DNA of 64,000 bases from Hyalangium ruber (GCF_034259325.1 NZ_JAXIVS010000001.1:744001-808000); one strand, 5' to 3'. Shown: positions 1-8,973, numbered from the stretch's first letter. Translations and numbers: made by a program. The notes: generated from the sequence alone by a model not told the origin.

Positions 1-2
1 CC

Positions 3-638
3 GTGATAAGCGTCCCTGTGTTGGCCACCAGTGTGGTGGGCGCGGCTGTCATCGCGGGTCACTCTCTGGACTCCGAGTCGCGGGCCCGCATTGATGCGGC
101 CCTCGCCGAGTGTGCGGATGCGGCACGCTCCGAGGTAATGCTCAAACATTTTGGGCGCTCCCCCACACGCGAGGAGTGCAAGGAGGTCGTCGGCACCGAC
201 AGCAAGGGGCAGCCCATCACACGAGCGATGCAACTGGGCCTAGCGCAGCATGCTCTCGCACTCCAGTGTGCCGAGAAACGGCTCCACGAGTTGAAGCCAG
301 GAGGCTTCAGCATCCAACCCCGCTATCGAGTCGACCCGGAGACGGGCAAGGCCGAGTACCTCCCTCGCGAGGTGGTGGAGACGTTGCTGAGACAGGGGCG
401 CAGCGCGGAGCTTCGCGGAACCATCGAGCCCGACATCGTCATCCACGAAGGACAACCTCATCGGGTCCAGGACGTTTACGACTACAAGTTCCCGTGTGCA
501 TCAAGCTCCAAACGTTCTGATTGGAGAACGTACCCCGAAGGAAATCCACATGCTGGCAAGCCCCAGGGAGAGGTGTACCAGAAGGCCTTGGGTGGTGAGC
601 CTGCACGGGTTCAGCCTCACCTGGGAGTTTACCGATGA
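3..638 (+). CDS. Tox-REase-5-like nuclease toxin domain protein, probably cut by the window edge
   Basis: The frame is open to the left edge, so the true start is probably outside the window; the first usable codon here is a GTG. The visible part begins with a hydrophobic stretch (residues 4-20, ending AAVIAG), followed by a helical linker. The C-terminal 110 residues look like a PD-(D/E)XK restriction-fold toxin of the Tox-REase-5 type: D144 in EPDIVI, then D160-Y-K162-F-P-C, then a conserved tail with QGEVYQKALGGEP and VQPHLGVY. Such domains are DNA-cleaving effectors of contact-dependent or type VI systems. The stop overlaps the start of the following DUF3396 gene (ATGA), the arrangement expected of an effector and its immunity protein. 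Nuclease activity is inferred from motifs. Confidence 0.66.
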   Translation: MISVPVLATSVVGAAVIAGHSLDSESRARIDAALAECADAARSEVMLKHFGRSPTREECKEVVGTDSKGQPITRAMQLGLAQHALALQCAEKRLHELKPGGFSIQPRYRVDPETGKAEYLPREVVETLLRQGRSAELRGTIEPDIVIHEGQPHRVQDVYDYKFPCASSSKRSDWRTYPEGNPHAGKPQGEVYQKALGGEPARVQPHLGVYR

Positions 639-1549
639 CCGAGCATTACCCTCGGATACGCCTCCGCGACCAAGAGGGCTTCGAGCTGCTGCGCGAAGGG
701 TTGAGCATCAGCTTCTACATGCGGCATTCCCATCAGGGACTCGTTGAGAACATCTTGCAGTCGCTGGAGGCCTATGTCCGTGCCGTAGGGCCGCAAGCGT
801 TGGGCTGGTACCTAGATGAAGAGGGAGAGCCACAGCCGCTGAATGAACGAGGCTGGGAGTTCATACGAAAGGAACTCCGCGAGCGCCAATTTCCCATCAT
901 CCGGCTGAGAGACGGATCCGACAACGATAACCGGTATCGCTTCAACTACTGGGGCAAGGATCTCCAAGCTCCTCATGTAGCGAAGAATCCGGGCACGGTC
1001 TGCGCGGCCACATTCTGGCTCCCCACTGAGTTCCTGGAGGAGCATGGCCCAGAGCGCGTCCGAGAACTCGCCATGGAGTGGGCGGCTCCCTTGCCCCTCT
1101 GCTCTGGGCACGGAGGATTGTCCTTTAATGCCGAGTACTCCCTGGTGGGCATCCGGCGGCAAGTGGCCCGGTATTGGCTCCGGTATCCGGGCATCGACGT
1201 CTACGACTCACCCTCGGATCACTCCTGGGACATTGGAACCCGTGTGCGAGGCCCCTCTTGGCTCACGTTCCTGGGACAGCCTGTGCTGGGAGAGCTTGGT
1301 GGCGCCGAGGGGCTGCGCGCACGGCTCCACAGTCTTGGCACGACCGTTCAGGAATTGGACAGGGATAAGGTGCTCATCACCCTAGGCGCATGGCCTGAAG
1401 CGGGCGACACAGAGCGAGGTGATACGCTGCCAGCCTACCAGGAACTGGCCCGTGTCCTGGAGCCCTGGCTCTTCCGCGATCCAGATGGACGCATGCTCGG
1501 CCAGTCCGAGGAAGACACCCGCGGCTGGGAGAGGCGCTTTCTCTACTAA
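635..1549 (+). CDS. DUF3396 family (type VI immunity-like) protein
   Basis: This 304-residue soluble protein has the DUF3396 layout. Its second half contains LSFNAEYSLVG, RYPGIDVYD, WLTFLGQPVLGELGG and a closing LPAYQELARVLEPWLF block. DUF3396 proteins are repeatedly found next to Tox-REase-5 effectors and are annotated as type VI immunity proteins. There is no signal peptide or membrane segment, which fits neutralisation of a nuclease in the cytoplasm. The ATG overlaps the stop of the toxin gene by four bases, so translation is probably coupled and the pair made in fixed ratio. A weak hairpin at 1603-1626 follows. Binding to the neighbouring toxin is inferred from position and family. Confidence 0.75.
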   Translation: MTEHYPRIRLRDQEGFELLREGLSISFYMRHSHQGLVENILQSLEAYVRAVGPQALGWYLDEEGEPQPLNERGWEFIRKELRERQFPIIRLRDGSDNDNRYRFNYWGKDLQAPHVAKNPGTVCAATFWLPTEFLEEHGPERVRELAMEWAAPLPLCSGHGGLSFNAEYSLVGIRRQVARYWLRYPGIDVYDSPSDHSWDIGTRVRGPSWLTFLGQPVLGELGGAEGLRARLHSLGTTVQELDRDKVLITLGAWPEAGDTERGDTLPAYQELARVLEPWLFRDPDGRMLGQSEEDTRGWERRFLY

Positions 1550-1602
1550 AAGCCTATTTCGGTAGGGGCGAGTGGAATCAAGTAGGGTACACGCCTGCTC
1601 AA

Positions 1603-1626
1603 GCCGCCTTCCCATGAGGAGGCGGC
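1603..1626. terminator. Hairpin downstream of the immunity gene
   Basis: GCCGCCT and AGGCGGC form a perfect 7-bp stem around a 10-base loop, 54 bases after the immunity stop codon. No T tract follows, so it may only be a weak or Rho-assisted end. Confidence 0.3.
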
Positions 1627-1654
1627 AGGCGACGGGCCATTGCTGAGAGGGTGT

Positions 1655-1880
1655 TGATCGACCTACACGCAAGAGGACGTCGAAGCGGCAACGGGAAAGC
1701 TCCCCAGTGCCTGCGCGTCCTGCTGAGCAAGCTCCTTCAGCGCTCGCCCGCCGACCGCTACCAGACAGCCGAAGAGCTGGAGACGGATCTGCGTCGCTGG
1801 CTCGGGGGCACTTTCGGCAGGGACGACGCCGCGAAAGAACTGAGCGTGCTAAAGAAGGCAGCCGGCGAGTGTTGGCCGAC
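1655..1880 (+). pseudogene. Remnant of a Ser/Thr protein kinase C-lobe
   Basis: One frame gives LRVLLSKLLQRSPADRYQ followed by TAEELETDLRRWLGG and DDAAKELSVLKKAAGE. This is the last helices of a Hanks-type kinase and the start of the linker seen in myxobacterial kinases. Just upstream, about 1663-1710, a different frame gives YTQEDVEAATGKLPSA, which would precede it in such kinases, so a frameshift near 1710 is likely. No ATP-binding loop, HRD or DFG motif exists in the window, so nothing functional remains. It fits the decayed surroundings. The match is short, and a chance resemblance is not excluded. Confidence 0.45.
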
Positions 1881-2082
1881 GTGGAGCCCGAGACCGTTAC
1901 TTTCTGAGCGCCCCCGGTACCGGCTCCCCTTCGCGAAAGCCCCTCTCCGATTCTCCTTCCGTGAGAGGGAGTCTTCGCAGTGGGGAGTCCCCCAAAAAGA
2001 AGAAAGGAGGGCGATATCCAGCCTGGCCCCTGAGCTTCAACTCCCTCAGACGCTCAGGCACGAGCAAGGGAGCGGAAGAGTC

Positions 2083-2387
2083 ATGGCACAAGGTCGTGTG
2101 AAATGGTTCCACGGAGAGAAGGGCTTCGGGTTCATCTCGCCAGATGAAGGGGGGCCAGAAGTCTTTTCCACTTCACAGCCATCGTGGGCAGCGGCTACCG
2201 TCACCTGGACACGAACCAGAGGGTGGAGTTCGAGATCCAGCAAGGCGCGAGCGGCCCTCAAGCGACTAACGTCAAATCCCTTTCAGCCGTCAAGCTCGAG
2301 GGAATCGTTGGCGCGGCCGACGGTGAGGTTGGGCCGCGCCCCCGGTTCGGGCTTCTTCTGAAGCGCGCTCAGCGCCGCCACGAGTAA
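2083..2387 (+). pseudogene. Cold-shock protein gene with a frameshift
   Basis: The first 28 codons read MAQGRVKWFHGEKGFGFI and then SPDEGGPEVF, a typical CspA start with the KGFGFI RNA-binding motif. The frame then fails in a T run at 2164-2167. Adding one T restores FFHFTAIVGSGYRHLDT, then QRVEFEIQQGASGPQATNV, the rest of a normal 66-70 residue cold-shock domain. The restored frame runs about 25 codons past the usual end before stopping at 2387. The gene is either broken by a one-base deletion or misread at a homopolymer. As written it cannot make a complete cold-shock protein. Confidence 0.75.
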
Positions 2388-2513
2388 AGTCGGCCATCGT
2401 GCGGTGAAACCGCGGTAGCGTGGGGGCGAGTTAACACGCGGGGGGGGCGCAGGGACGAGCAGCCGAAGCGCACTGCCCCCTCGTCGCGTAACCCGAATAA
2501 GAAGGCAGAGACC

Positions 2514-4205
2514 ATGAACGGCTTCTGGGGACCTTTCAAGCAGCAGCCCAACGTGCTGATCTTGCTCACGGACCAACAGCGTACGGCGCAGTACCTGCCA
2601 AAGGACTGGGTGAAAACGAACCTGCCCAACTTGTGGGCGCTAATGCGAGGCGGTGTCCAATTCCCCAACGCGATGACGAGCACCACGGCCTGCTCTCCTT
2701 CGCGGGCGACGCTCTGGACCGGCACCTTCCCCATGATCAATGGCGTGGACAGTGTGGGAGCCACCCTGAACATGAAGGCGCATCCCAACCTGACCACCCT
2801 GGGGTTGGCTCTGGCGAGCTACGCCCCGAAAGGCATCACCTACGATATCGCCTTCAAGGGCAAGTGGCACCTGAACCAAAGCTTTGAGAGCGGGCAAACC
2901 CTCGCGCAGCAGCAAGAGGACGCCGACCGCGCAAAGCAGCTTTCAGACAATAACGCCATGCAGTCCACGTATGGCTTCCCCGGGTGGACATCGCAGGACT
3001 TCGGCACCGCCATGGCGATGGATCTCGGCGGATGGAAGAGCGGGCCAGTGACCATCCCCGAAGCCACGATCAACACGATGGGCGCCGGCTACGGGGGGAA
3101 CGACGCGCGGGTCGCGACGGGCACAAGCTACGTGACCAAGACCGAAAGCAACCCCAATGGCACGGTCGACAGCGCCAAAGACTGGCTCGCGGCGCGGGCC
3201 GGCAAGAGCGACCCGAGCAACCCCTTTTGCCTCATCGTCTCGCTGCTCAACCCCCACGACATCTTCGCGTCGCCAGCGGGCTATACCTCGGCAGGCTACC
3301 TGCCCATTGCGAGCGGTCCAAACAAGGGCAAGCTGCCCTGGCAAGTCGCTCCATTCACGGACATCACGACCCTGCCGGACAGCTACGATCTGAGCGCGGA
3401 CCAGCTCGCAAACAAGCCATCCATGCAGGGCAACTACCGCTGGACGGCGGCCCAGGGCGCGTCGGAGGAGGCCGAGCGCCGCGCTGCGGCCCTCGATTAC
3501 CTTCGCTTCTATGCCTACCTGGAGACGCTCTCTGACGCGCTCCTCGGGGAGATGATATCCGCGCTAACCGGCGATATGGCGGCGAACACGCTGATCATCC
3601 GCCTGGCCGACCATGGCGAGATGGGCATGTCCCAGGGCGGCATGATCGAAAAGGAGCACCAAGCGTACAACGAGACGCTGCTGGTCCCGATGGTGTTCAG
3701 CAACCCGGGCCTACCCCAGGCCGCCGTATGCACCGGCTTGGCGGGTCTTATCGACGTGCTGCCGACCCTGGTGGAGATCTGCCAGCTCAGCGTCCCCGAA
3801 GGCATCCTGCTTCAGGGCACGAGCCTGGCTCCCGCTATCATGGCCGGCGCCTCGGGGAGCACCTATCACCAGCTACAGTTCGCGACCAATGACAGCGGCG
3901 TGGAGATCCGGGCCCTGGTCGATGATAACAAGTACAACGCCAAGTACGTGGCCAGCTACAATGGGAGCTCCTGGCAATGCGAGCTCTATGACTTCAGCTA
4001 CGACCCCAGCCAGAATGCCCCGTGGCCGTCGGAGATCATCAATCAGATTCCGGTGAACGGCCTGCAAGACGGCGGCTACGCCTCTTCTCAGGCCACCCAG
4101 GCGACCTGGAGCGCCATGCATGCGGCTCTCACGAGCGCGATGCAGGCTACGAATACGACGCCCCCGGGCTGGCCGGCGACCCCGCCGTCCGTGATTCCGA
4201 GCTAA
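2514..4205 (+). CDS. Sulfatase (formylglycine-dependent hydrolase)
   Basis: This 563-residue protein has the alkaline-phosphatase/sulfatase fold. Near the start is NVLILLTDQQR, where D20 is a metal ligand. At residues 60-64 is C-S-P-S-R, the signature whose cysteine is oxidised to formylglycine by a maturase. GKWHLNQ and LADHGEMG supply further active-site residues. There is no clear signal peptide, so it may act in the cytoplasm or leave by another route. The substrate cannot be read; the many insertions compared with choline sulfatases leave aryl, choline or polysaccharide sulfate esters possible. It stands alone, without a nearby maturase gene. Confidence 0.85.
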   Translation: MNGFWGPFKQQPNVLILLTDQQRTAQYLPKDWVKTNLPNLWALMRGGVQFPNAMTSTTACSPSRATLWTGTFPMINGVDSVGATLNMKAHPNLTTLGLALASYAPKGITYDIAFKGKWHLNQSFESGQTLAQQQEDADRAKQLSDNNAMQSTYGFPGWTSQDFGTAMAMDLGGWKSGPVTIPEATINTMGAGYGGNDARVATGTSYVTKTESNPNGTVDSAKDWLAARAGKSDPSNPFCLIVSLLNPHDIFASPAGYTSAGYLPIASGPNKGKLPWQVAPFTDITTLPDSYDLSADQLANKPSMQGNYRWTAAQGASEEAERRAAALDYLRFYAYLETLSDALLGEMISALTGDMAANTLIIRLADHGEMGMSQGGMIEKEHQAYNETLLVPMVFSNPGLPQAAVCTGLAGLIDVLPTLVEICQLSVPEGILLQGTSLAPAIMAGASGSTYHQLQFATNDSGVEIRALVDDNKYNAKYVASYNGSSWQCELYDFSYDPSQNAPWPSEIINQIPVNGLQDGGYASSQATQATWSAMHAALTSAMQATNTTPPGWPATPPSVIPS

Positions 4206-5034
4206 GCGTCGGCTCTCAGAATGATCAGCAGCGCGGTGGCGTTCTCACCTTCGCCGGTGATGGGGGATTGGAAACGATCGTAGAGGGCTCCTCAGCCCGG
4301 GCCGGTGGAGCGCGCGCGTCAGACAGCGCCAGATCGTCCCCGTGCCACGCTAGTGCGGCGGGCTGCCCACCGCGCGCTGAGCGGCGAGGCATGAGAGGCG
4401 GCCGTGCTCGGAGAGGAGACTGCAGAAGCAGGCTGGCTCAGGGCGTCGTTGAGGTGCGGGCTCGTCGAGTGGACGCTCACCGCGAGGCCCAGCGCTCACC
4501 GCGAGGCGCCCGTCCATGTGTCCGGCCTGGAGGCTGGCCACGAGGTCCCAGTGCTCGCCACGGGCCGCGCGTCGACATGCCCGACGTGTCCGGTCTGGCC
4601 GCTCGTCACGAGGCCACGGGCTCCGCCATGTTGCACGTATGTCGCAGGAGCCTGCGGAACGGGATGGGACGACACGGGACGCGGCGGGATAGCGACTCCG
4701 AATCATTCCGAGCGGCTACGAGGTAAGGGCGCGATTCCGCTAGAGGTTTCGCACCGCCCGGCGTGGGTTCGATTCCCGCTGATTCCACACAGAGCAACCC
4801 GCTCCTGAAGAGGAGTGCCCACCCCGGTTACTTATGAACGCTTCCCGGAGATCGGCGGGCGCTCTACCCCTTGAGCACGTAGCGTCGATGTCATCCCCCA
4901 GCAGGGCTTGGGCCTCCGGGCAGTCCAGGAGCTGTCTCAGGGCTGCCACGTCGGCGCCGCTCCCGGCCAGCTGGGCGCGCCCGGCAACCTGGGAGAGGCC
5001 GGATCGGCACCCTGAGCTGTAAACCTTCCTGCTC
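4206..5034. other. 829-base gap with no convincing gene
   Basis: The open frames here are short, have no recognisable domain and lack ribosome-binding sites. One minus-strand stretch (about 4840-5025) encodes VAALRQLLDCPEAQALLGDD, which reads like a piece of a lost protein but cannot be assigned. The one feature of note is the tRNA-like relic at 4699-4787. Confidence 0.5.
4699..4787 (+). tRNA. Degenerate class II tRNA-like relic
   Basis: CGAATCA at 4699-4705 pairs with TGATTCC at 4780-4786 in six of seven positions. The T arm at 4763-4779 (GTGGG, loop TTCGATT, CCCGC) is intact. The total length of 89 bases fits a Ser/Leu-type tRNA with a long variable arm. The first acceptor pair is C-C, the D stem is incomplete, and no valid anticodon stem-loop with a T before the anticodon can be drawn. 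The last bases read A-CAC instead of a CCA end. It is best seen as a decayed tRNA or the scar of an integration site. Its 17-base T arm is repeated exactly at 16586-16602. Confidence 0.5.
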
Positions 5035-5928
5035 CTACCAGCCGGCCGGTGGCCTGTCGGGCTTGATGATGCAGAAAGCCGCGCCGGTGGGATCCGCGAT
5101 CACAGCCATCCGCCCGTAGGGCGTGTCGAACGGCGGGGCCATCACCGTGCCGCCGAGCGCTTCGGCCTTCTTCGCCGCCGCGTCCGTATCGGTGACGGCG
5201 AAGTAGGTGTTCCAGTGCGAGGGCACCTCCGGCGGGAATTGCGCCGTCATCTGCATCGCCCCGAAGACGGTCCTCTCCCCCTTCTGCAGCGTCCAGTAGT
5301 CGATGCCCTCGGCGTCCAGGCGCTTCGTCCCCAACCCGAACACGCTCATGTAGAACTGCTTCGCCTTGGCCAGATCGCGCGTGTACACCTCGTGCCAGAC
5401 CATGGCTCCCGGCTCTTCGGTGACCTGGGCGCCCTGGTGCTTGCGTCCCTGCCAGACCCCGAAGTGCCCCCCGCTCGGATCGGCGAAGTACGCCATCCGG
5501 CCCTCCTCCATCACGTCCATGGGCGGAACGACGATCTTGCCGCCCGCTTCGGTAACCCTGCGCGCGATCGCGTCGGCGTCATCGACGGCCAGATAGACGC
5601 TCCACATCGGCGGAGACGGCGAGCCTTCGCGCAGCTTCGCCAGCCCAGCGACATTGCGTCCCCCCAACTGGGCCATCGTGTAGAAGCCGGTGTTGGGATC
5701 GTCGCCCCCCACGAAGGTCCAGCCGAACAGCTCGCCGTAGAACTTCCGCGCCTTGCCGGGATCCGGCGTCTGCAGATCGACCCAGGACACGGTCGAGGGA
5801 GCCGCCTTGTCTCGCTTCGCCATCTTTGCCTCCAGGTCATCCTCGCGCGCCGTGGCAGACGCGCTGGCACAGCCGGAAAACACCATCCACAGGACACCAC
5901 CGCAGAGCGCGGCACGGAGCGTGAGCAT
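5035..5928 (-). CDS. Two-domain VOC (glyoxalase-fold) protein with a putative lipoprotein signal
   Basis: Two vicinal-oxygen-chelate modules lie in tandem, about residues 45-160 and 170-290. Each has the family pattern of an opening W-x-(D/E) strand, a K-A-x-x-FY helix and a closing strand: FADPSGGHFGVWQ in the first and IADPTGAAFCIIKP in the second. VOC proteins cover glyoxalases, dioxygenases and resistance proteins, and the substrate cannot be told here. The first 20 residues are a hydrophobic signal ending FSGC, a plausible lipobox, so it may be lipidated. An internal ATG 35 codons in (MAKRDKAAP) would give the usual cytoplasmic protein. No operon partner is visible. Confidence 0.8.
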   Translation of the reverse strand: MLTLRAALCGGVLWMVFSGCASASATAREDDLEAKMAKRDKAAPSTVSWVDLQTPDPGKARKFYGELFGWTFVGGDDPNTGFYTMAQLGGRNVAGLAKLREGSPSPPMWSVYLAVDDADAIARRVTEAGGKIVVPPMDVMEEGRMAYFADPSGGHFGVWQGRKHQGAQVTEEPGAMVWHEVYTRDLAKAKQFYMSVFGLGTKRLDAEGIDYWTLQKGERTVFGAMQMTAQFPPEVPSHWNTYFAVTDTDAAAKKAEALGGTVMAPPFDTPYGRMAVIADPTGAAFCIIKPDRPPAGW

Positions 5929-6127
5929 CCCAACACTCTAGCCAACTCTCGGTCGGGCCCCGACGGGTGTCGCCGCGGATGTCGGCAATGACAGTCCGTG
6001 CAAGCAGATCAACCCACAGCGTGCCACTGTGCCCCTGCTTTACCTCAATCGCCCACGCGACAGTCCACGTGTACCTACAGGTGACGGACTTGCGGCGGAG
6101 AGCCATCTGCTGGCTCAGGGGGCTCGG

Positions 6128-7360
6128 GTGAGAACGGGACGGGGACGGCGGTGGGCGATGGCCATGGCGGCGGCCAGCGTGATGTTGGGGGGGACCGCAT
6201 GCACTCAGACGAAGGAGGAGTCACGACCCTTCTACCTGCGCGGTGAGGTGAACTCGGGTGGCCCAGGGTTCGCCACGGCACTCTACCAGACGGTGAACGT
6301 GCGCATGGTGCCGGGCAACCATCTGCGCTGGGTCAACAACGGCGCCGTGTTCGACGTGATGGAGGAGGAGCTGTCCCGCGCACGCACCTCCATCAACATC
6401 GTCATGTTCATCTGGCGCCCTGGACACGCTTCGGAGCGGATGCTCTCCGTCATCACCGAGCGCGCCCGGGCTGGCGTGGCCTGCCGGGTGCTCGTGGATC
6501 CCATGGGCAGCACTCCGTTCGAGAAGGAGATCAAGCCGAGGCTGGAAGCAGCCGGATGCCAGGCGCACCTGTTCCGCCCGCTGCCCGCGGATGAGAACCT
6601 GGCGCGCAACCACCGCAAGGTCATCGTCGTGGACGGCCGGGTGGGCATCACCGGCGGCCTGGCCATCCAGGACGAGTGGCTGGGGGAGGCACGCAACGAG
6701 CAGGAGTGGCGCGACACCAATGCGCGGGTCGAGGGCCCCGTGGTGGCGCAGCTCCAGCAGGCCTTCGCGGAGAACTGGCAGGAGACGACCGGCGAGTTGT
6801 TGCCCGCCAGTGACTTCCCCGGCCTTGCCACCTCTGTGCCCAGCCTGGACGAGGCGAAGGGGGGCTGGGGGGCCTTTGTCGGCAGCAGCGCGAACCCGGA
6901 GGTCACCCACGCCGAGCGGTTGACGCAGCTGATGGTGCGCTCCGCTCGCAAACGGTTGTGGATTGCCCAGGCCTACTTCACGCCGAACCGCGCCCTCGTC
7001 GCGCAGCTGGTGGAGCAGGCCCGCGCGGGAGTGGACGTGCGTGTGCTGGCGCCTGGGAACAAGAACGACCACAAGTCCATCACCGTGCTTCAGCGCGCCA
7101 CCTACGACACCCTGCTGGCCGCGGGCGTGCGCATCTGGGAGTACCAGCCATCCATGATGCACGCGAAGACGATGCTGGTGGATGACCAGCTCGTGCTGGT
7201 GGGCTCCATCAACTACGATGCGCTGTCTTTCAATCTGCTCGAAGAAGGCTCGCTCGTGCTTCAGGACGCGGAGGCCGCACGGGAGATGGAGGCGTTCTTC
7301 CTGGAGGATCTGCGACACGCCCAAGAGATGAAGGCCAGGCACGCAGACCGCTCGAATTGA
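6128..7360 (+). CDS. Phospholipase D / cardiolipin synthase-like lipoprotein
   Basis: Two HKD motifs mark the PLD superfamily: H162-x-K164-x4-D169 (NHRKVIVVDG) and H345-x-K347-x4-D352 (MHAKTMLVDD), each followed by the usual G-G or G-S-I-N. These cut or transfer phosphodiester bonds through a histidine intermediate, as in cardiolipin synthase or PLD. I chose the GTG at 6128 because it gives a short signal (RRWAMAMAAASVMLGGTAC) with a lipobox-like Cys25; an earlier ATG at 6029 would bury the signal. The 410-residue length fits the family. It is monocistronic and divergent from the VOC gene. Phospholipid synthesis versus secreted lipase cannot be decided. Confidence 0.85.
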   Translation: MRTGRGRRWAMAMAAASVMLGGTACTQTKEESRPFYLRGEVNSGGPGFATALYQTVNVRMVPGNHLRWVNNGAVFDVMEEELSRARTSINIVMFIWRPGHASERMLSVITERARAGVACRVLVDPMGSTPFEKEIKPRLEAAGCQAHLFRPLPADENLARNHRKVIVVDGRVGITGGLAIQDEWLGEARNEQEWRDTNARVEGPVVAQLQQAFAENWQETTGELLPASDFPGLATSVPSLDEAKGGWGAFVGSSANPEVTHAERLTQLMVRSARKRLWIAQAYFTPNRALVAQLVEQARAGVDVRVLAPGNKNDHKSITVLQRATYDTLLAAGVRIWEYQPSMMHAKTMLVDDQLVLVGSINYDALSFNLLEEGSLVLQDAEAAREMEAFFLEDLRHAQEMKARHADRSN

Positions 7361-7430
7361 TGCTCGAGCGACTTCACCACCCGCACGGCCTGGTGCGGTT
7401 CGTGGACCGGCTGGGCCAGGGCTGAGCCCG

Positions 7431-7482
7431 CGCTGCGTAAGCACTAGGGCCAATATCCATTACCTGACACCCTGATTAGGGT
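7431..7482 (+). repeat. Structured repeat, copy A (inverted copy at 11237-11289)
   Basis: A 52-base element begins CGCTGCGTAAGCAC, continues AGGGCCAATATCCA and ends in a small hairpin (ACCCT, loop GATT, AGGGT). It matches the minus strand at 11237-11289 in 32 of its first 38 bases. The hairpin there is kept with different bases. It lies 62 bases before the DUF1254 start. It could be a mobile-element end, a REP-like sequence or a shared leader. Confidence 0.6.
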
Positions 7483-7503
7483 CCGCGCTCGCGACAAATG
7501 GAA

Positions 7504-7526
7504 CTTCGAGCGATCCGCGCTCGAAG
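7504..7526 (+). promoter_or_regulatory. Hairpin abutting the ribosome-binding site of the DUF1254 gene
   Basis: CTTCGAGCG and CGCTCGAAG form a perfect 9-bp stem with loop ATCCG, directly followed by AAAAGGAG. Its position suggests an operator or a structure shaping translation start. Confidence 0.4.
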
Positions 7527-7543
7527 AAAAGGAGCCCATGGCG

Positions 7544-8923
7544 ATGAGCGCTGATTTGTACGAGACCGCATACGAGATCGGCTGCGAGGGATACACCTAT
7601 CTCTATCCCCTCGTGTTGATGGACGTGACGCGCCGGCAGATGACGAACGTCAAGGAGATCGACCTCCCCACCTGGCGAAGCCCGGCCAACGTGTTCATGA
7701 ACAACCCGCGCTTCCCGGGGCCGGAAGACCGCACCGTGGTGCGCCCCAACTTCGACACGCTTTATTCGAGTGCGTGGCTCGATCTCGTGCGCGAGCCCCT
7801 GGTCATCAAGGTCCCCCCGGCCGATGGGCGCTACTACCTCTTGCCCATGCTCGATATGTGGACGGACGTCTTCTCCTGCCCCGGCCCCCGCACGACGGGG
7901 ACCGCGGCCCAGGAGTTCGTCATCGTCGGTCCGGGGTGGAGCGGGACGATCAACCCGGCCCTGAACCTGCAACGGATCGACGCGCCGACGCCGTATGTCT
8001 GGATCATCGGACGAACGCAGTGCGACGGCAGTGAATCGGGCAGTGCATCGAGCTATGCCAGCGTGCATGAGTTCCAGAAGGGACTCCAGATCATCCCTTA
8101 CTCCGCCTACGCGGCCGGGCAGCAGCCGCCACCGCCCATCGGGTCAGACACCGATGACATCAGCCGCGAAGAGCCGTTGGTGCTCGTAGAGAAGATGACG
8201 CCCGAGGAGTTCTTCGCCTATGGCGCGGACCTGATGCGCCAGATTCCAGCGCACTTCAATGACTACCCCATCCTCGCACGGCTGGCGCGGGTAGGTTTCG
8301 TCCCGGGCCAGCCGTTCGACCTGAACGCAGCCCCGGCGGAGGTGCAAGCGGCCTTCAAGAAAGCAGTCCCCGACGCCCTCGCCCGGATGAAGGCCAAGCA
8401 GACCTCCATCACGCCGCTGACCAATGGCTGGACCTACGCGAACGAGCTGATGGGGACCTACGGGACGAGCTACCTCCGCCGCGCGATCGTTGCCCTGATC
8501 GGACTGGGCGCCAATCTCCCGGAGGACGCAATCTACCCGGTCGCCTACAATGACGTGGACGCGGATTCCAAGCTCACCCCGCTGGACAGCGCCATGCGTT
8601 ACACGTTGCGCTTCGAGGCCAACAGCCTGCCCCCGGTGAACGCCTTCTGGTCCGTGACGATGTACGACGAGCAGGGATTCCAGGTCCCGAACGCCATCAA
8701 CCGCTTCTCGCTGGGCACGCGAAACAACCTGGTCCCGGACCCCTCCGATGGCTCCGTGACGGTGTACGTCGAGCGCTCCATGGACGAGACCGATCCGAGG
8801 CGGTCGAACTGGCTGCCAGCCCCCCAGCAGGGCGCGTTCAACCTCACCCTGCGGCTGTACTCACCGAAGCAGGAAGCGGTCAACGCAGATTGGCACCCGC
8901 CCCCGATCTCGCGAGCGAAGTGA
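7544..8923 (+). CDS. DUF1254/DUF1214 domain protein
   Basis: The N-terminal half has the DUF1254 pattern (YEIGCEGYTYLYPLVLM, then VVRPNFDTLYSSAWLDL and DGRYYLLPMLDMW). The C-terminal part is DUF1214 (FWSVTMYDEQGF, then DGSVTVYVE and FNLTLRLYSP). Proteins with this pair are widespread, often periplasmic, and have no firmly established reaction. This one has no signal peptide. AAAAGGAG at 7527-7534 lies nine bases before the ATG at 7544 but only three before the in-frame ATG at 7538, so 7544 is preferred. A strong hairpin at 8974-9020 closes the gene against its convergent neighbour. Confidence 0.85.
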   Translation: MSADLYETAYEIGCEGYTYLYPLVLMDVTRRQMTNVKEIDLPTWRSPANVFMNNPRFPGPEDRTVVRPNFDTLYSSAWLDLVREPLVIKVPPADGRYYLLPMLDMWTDVFSCPGPRTTGTAAQEFVIVGPGWSGTINPALNLQRIDAPTPYVWIIGRTQCDGSESGSASSYASVHEFQKGLQIIPYSAYAAGQQPPPPIGSDTDDISREEPLVLVEKMTPEEFFAYGADLMRQIPAHFNDYPILARLARVGFVPGQPFDLNAAPAEVQAAFKKAVPDALARMKAKQTSITPLTNGWTYANELMGTYGTSYLRRAIVALIGLGANLPEDAIYPVAYNDVDADSKLTPLDSAMRYTLRFEANSLPPVNAFWSVTMYDEQGFQVPNAINRFSLGTRNNLVPDPSDGSVTVYVERSMDETDPRRSNWLPAPQQGAFNLTLRLYSPKQEAVNADWHPPPISRAK

Positions 8924-8973
8924 CCCTCGACCGCCGGGCGCGAGCTCGTGATTCCCGGTAGGCCCAGCAGGAA

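Noticed and set aside
4022-4726. Plus-strand frame after the sulfatase
   Set aside because: Half overlaps the sulfatase in another frame, and the rest has no ribosome-binding site or domain.
7363-7425. Mini-frame of about 20 codons overlapping the phospholipase stop
   Set aside because: Too short and without any similarity; overlap of ATG with the stop can be chance.
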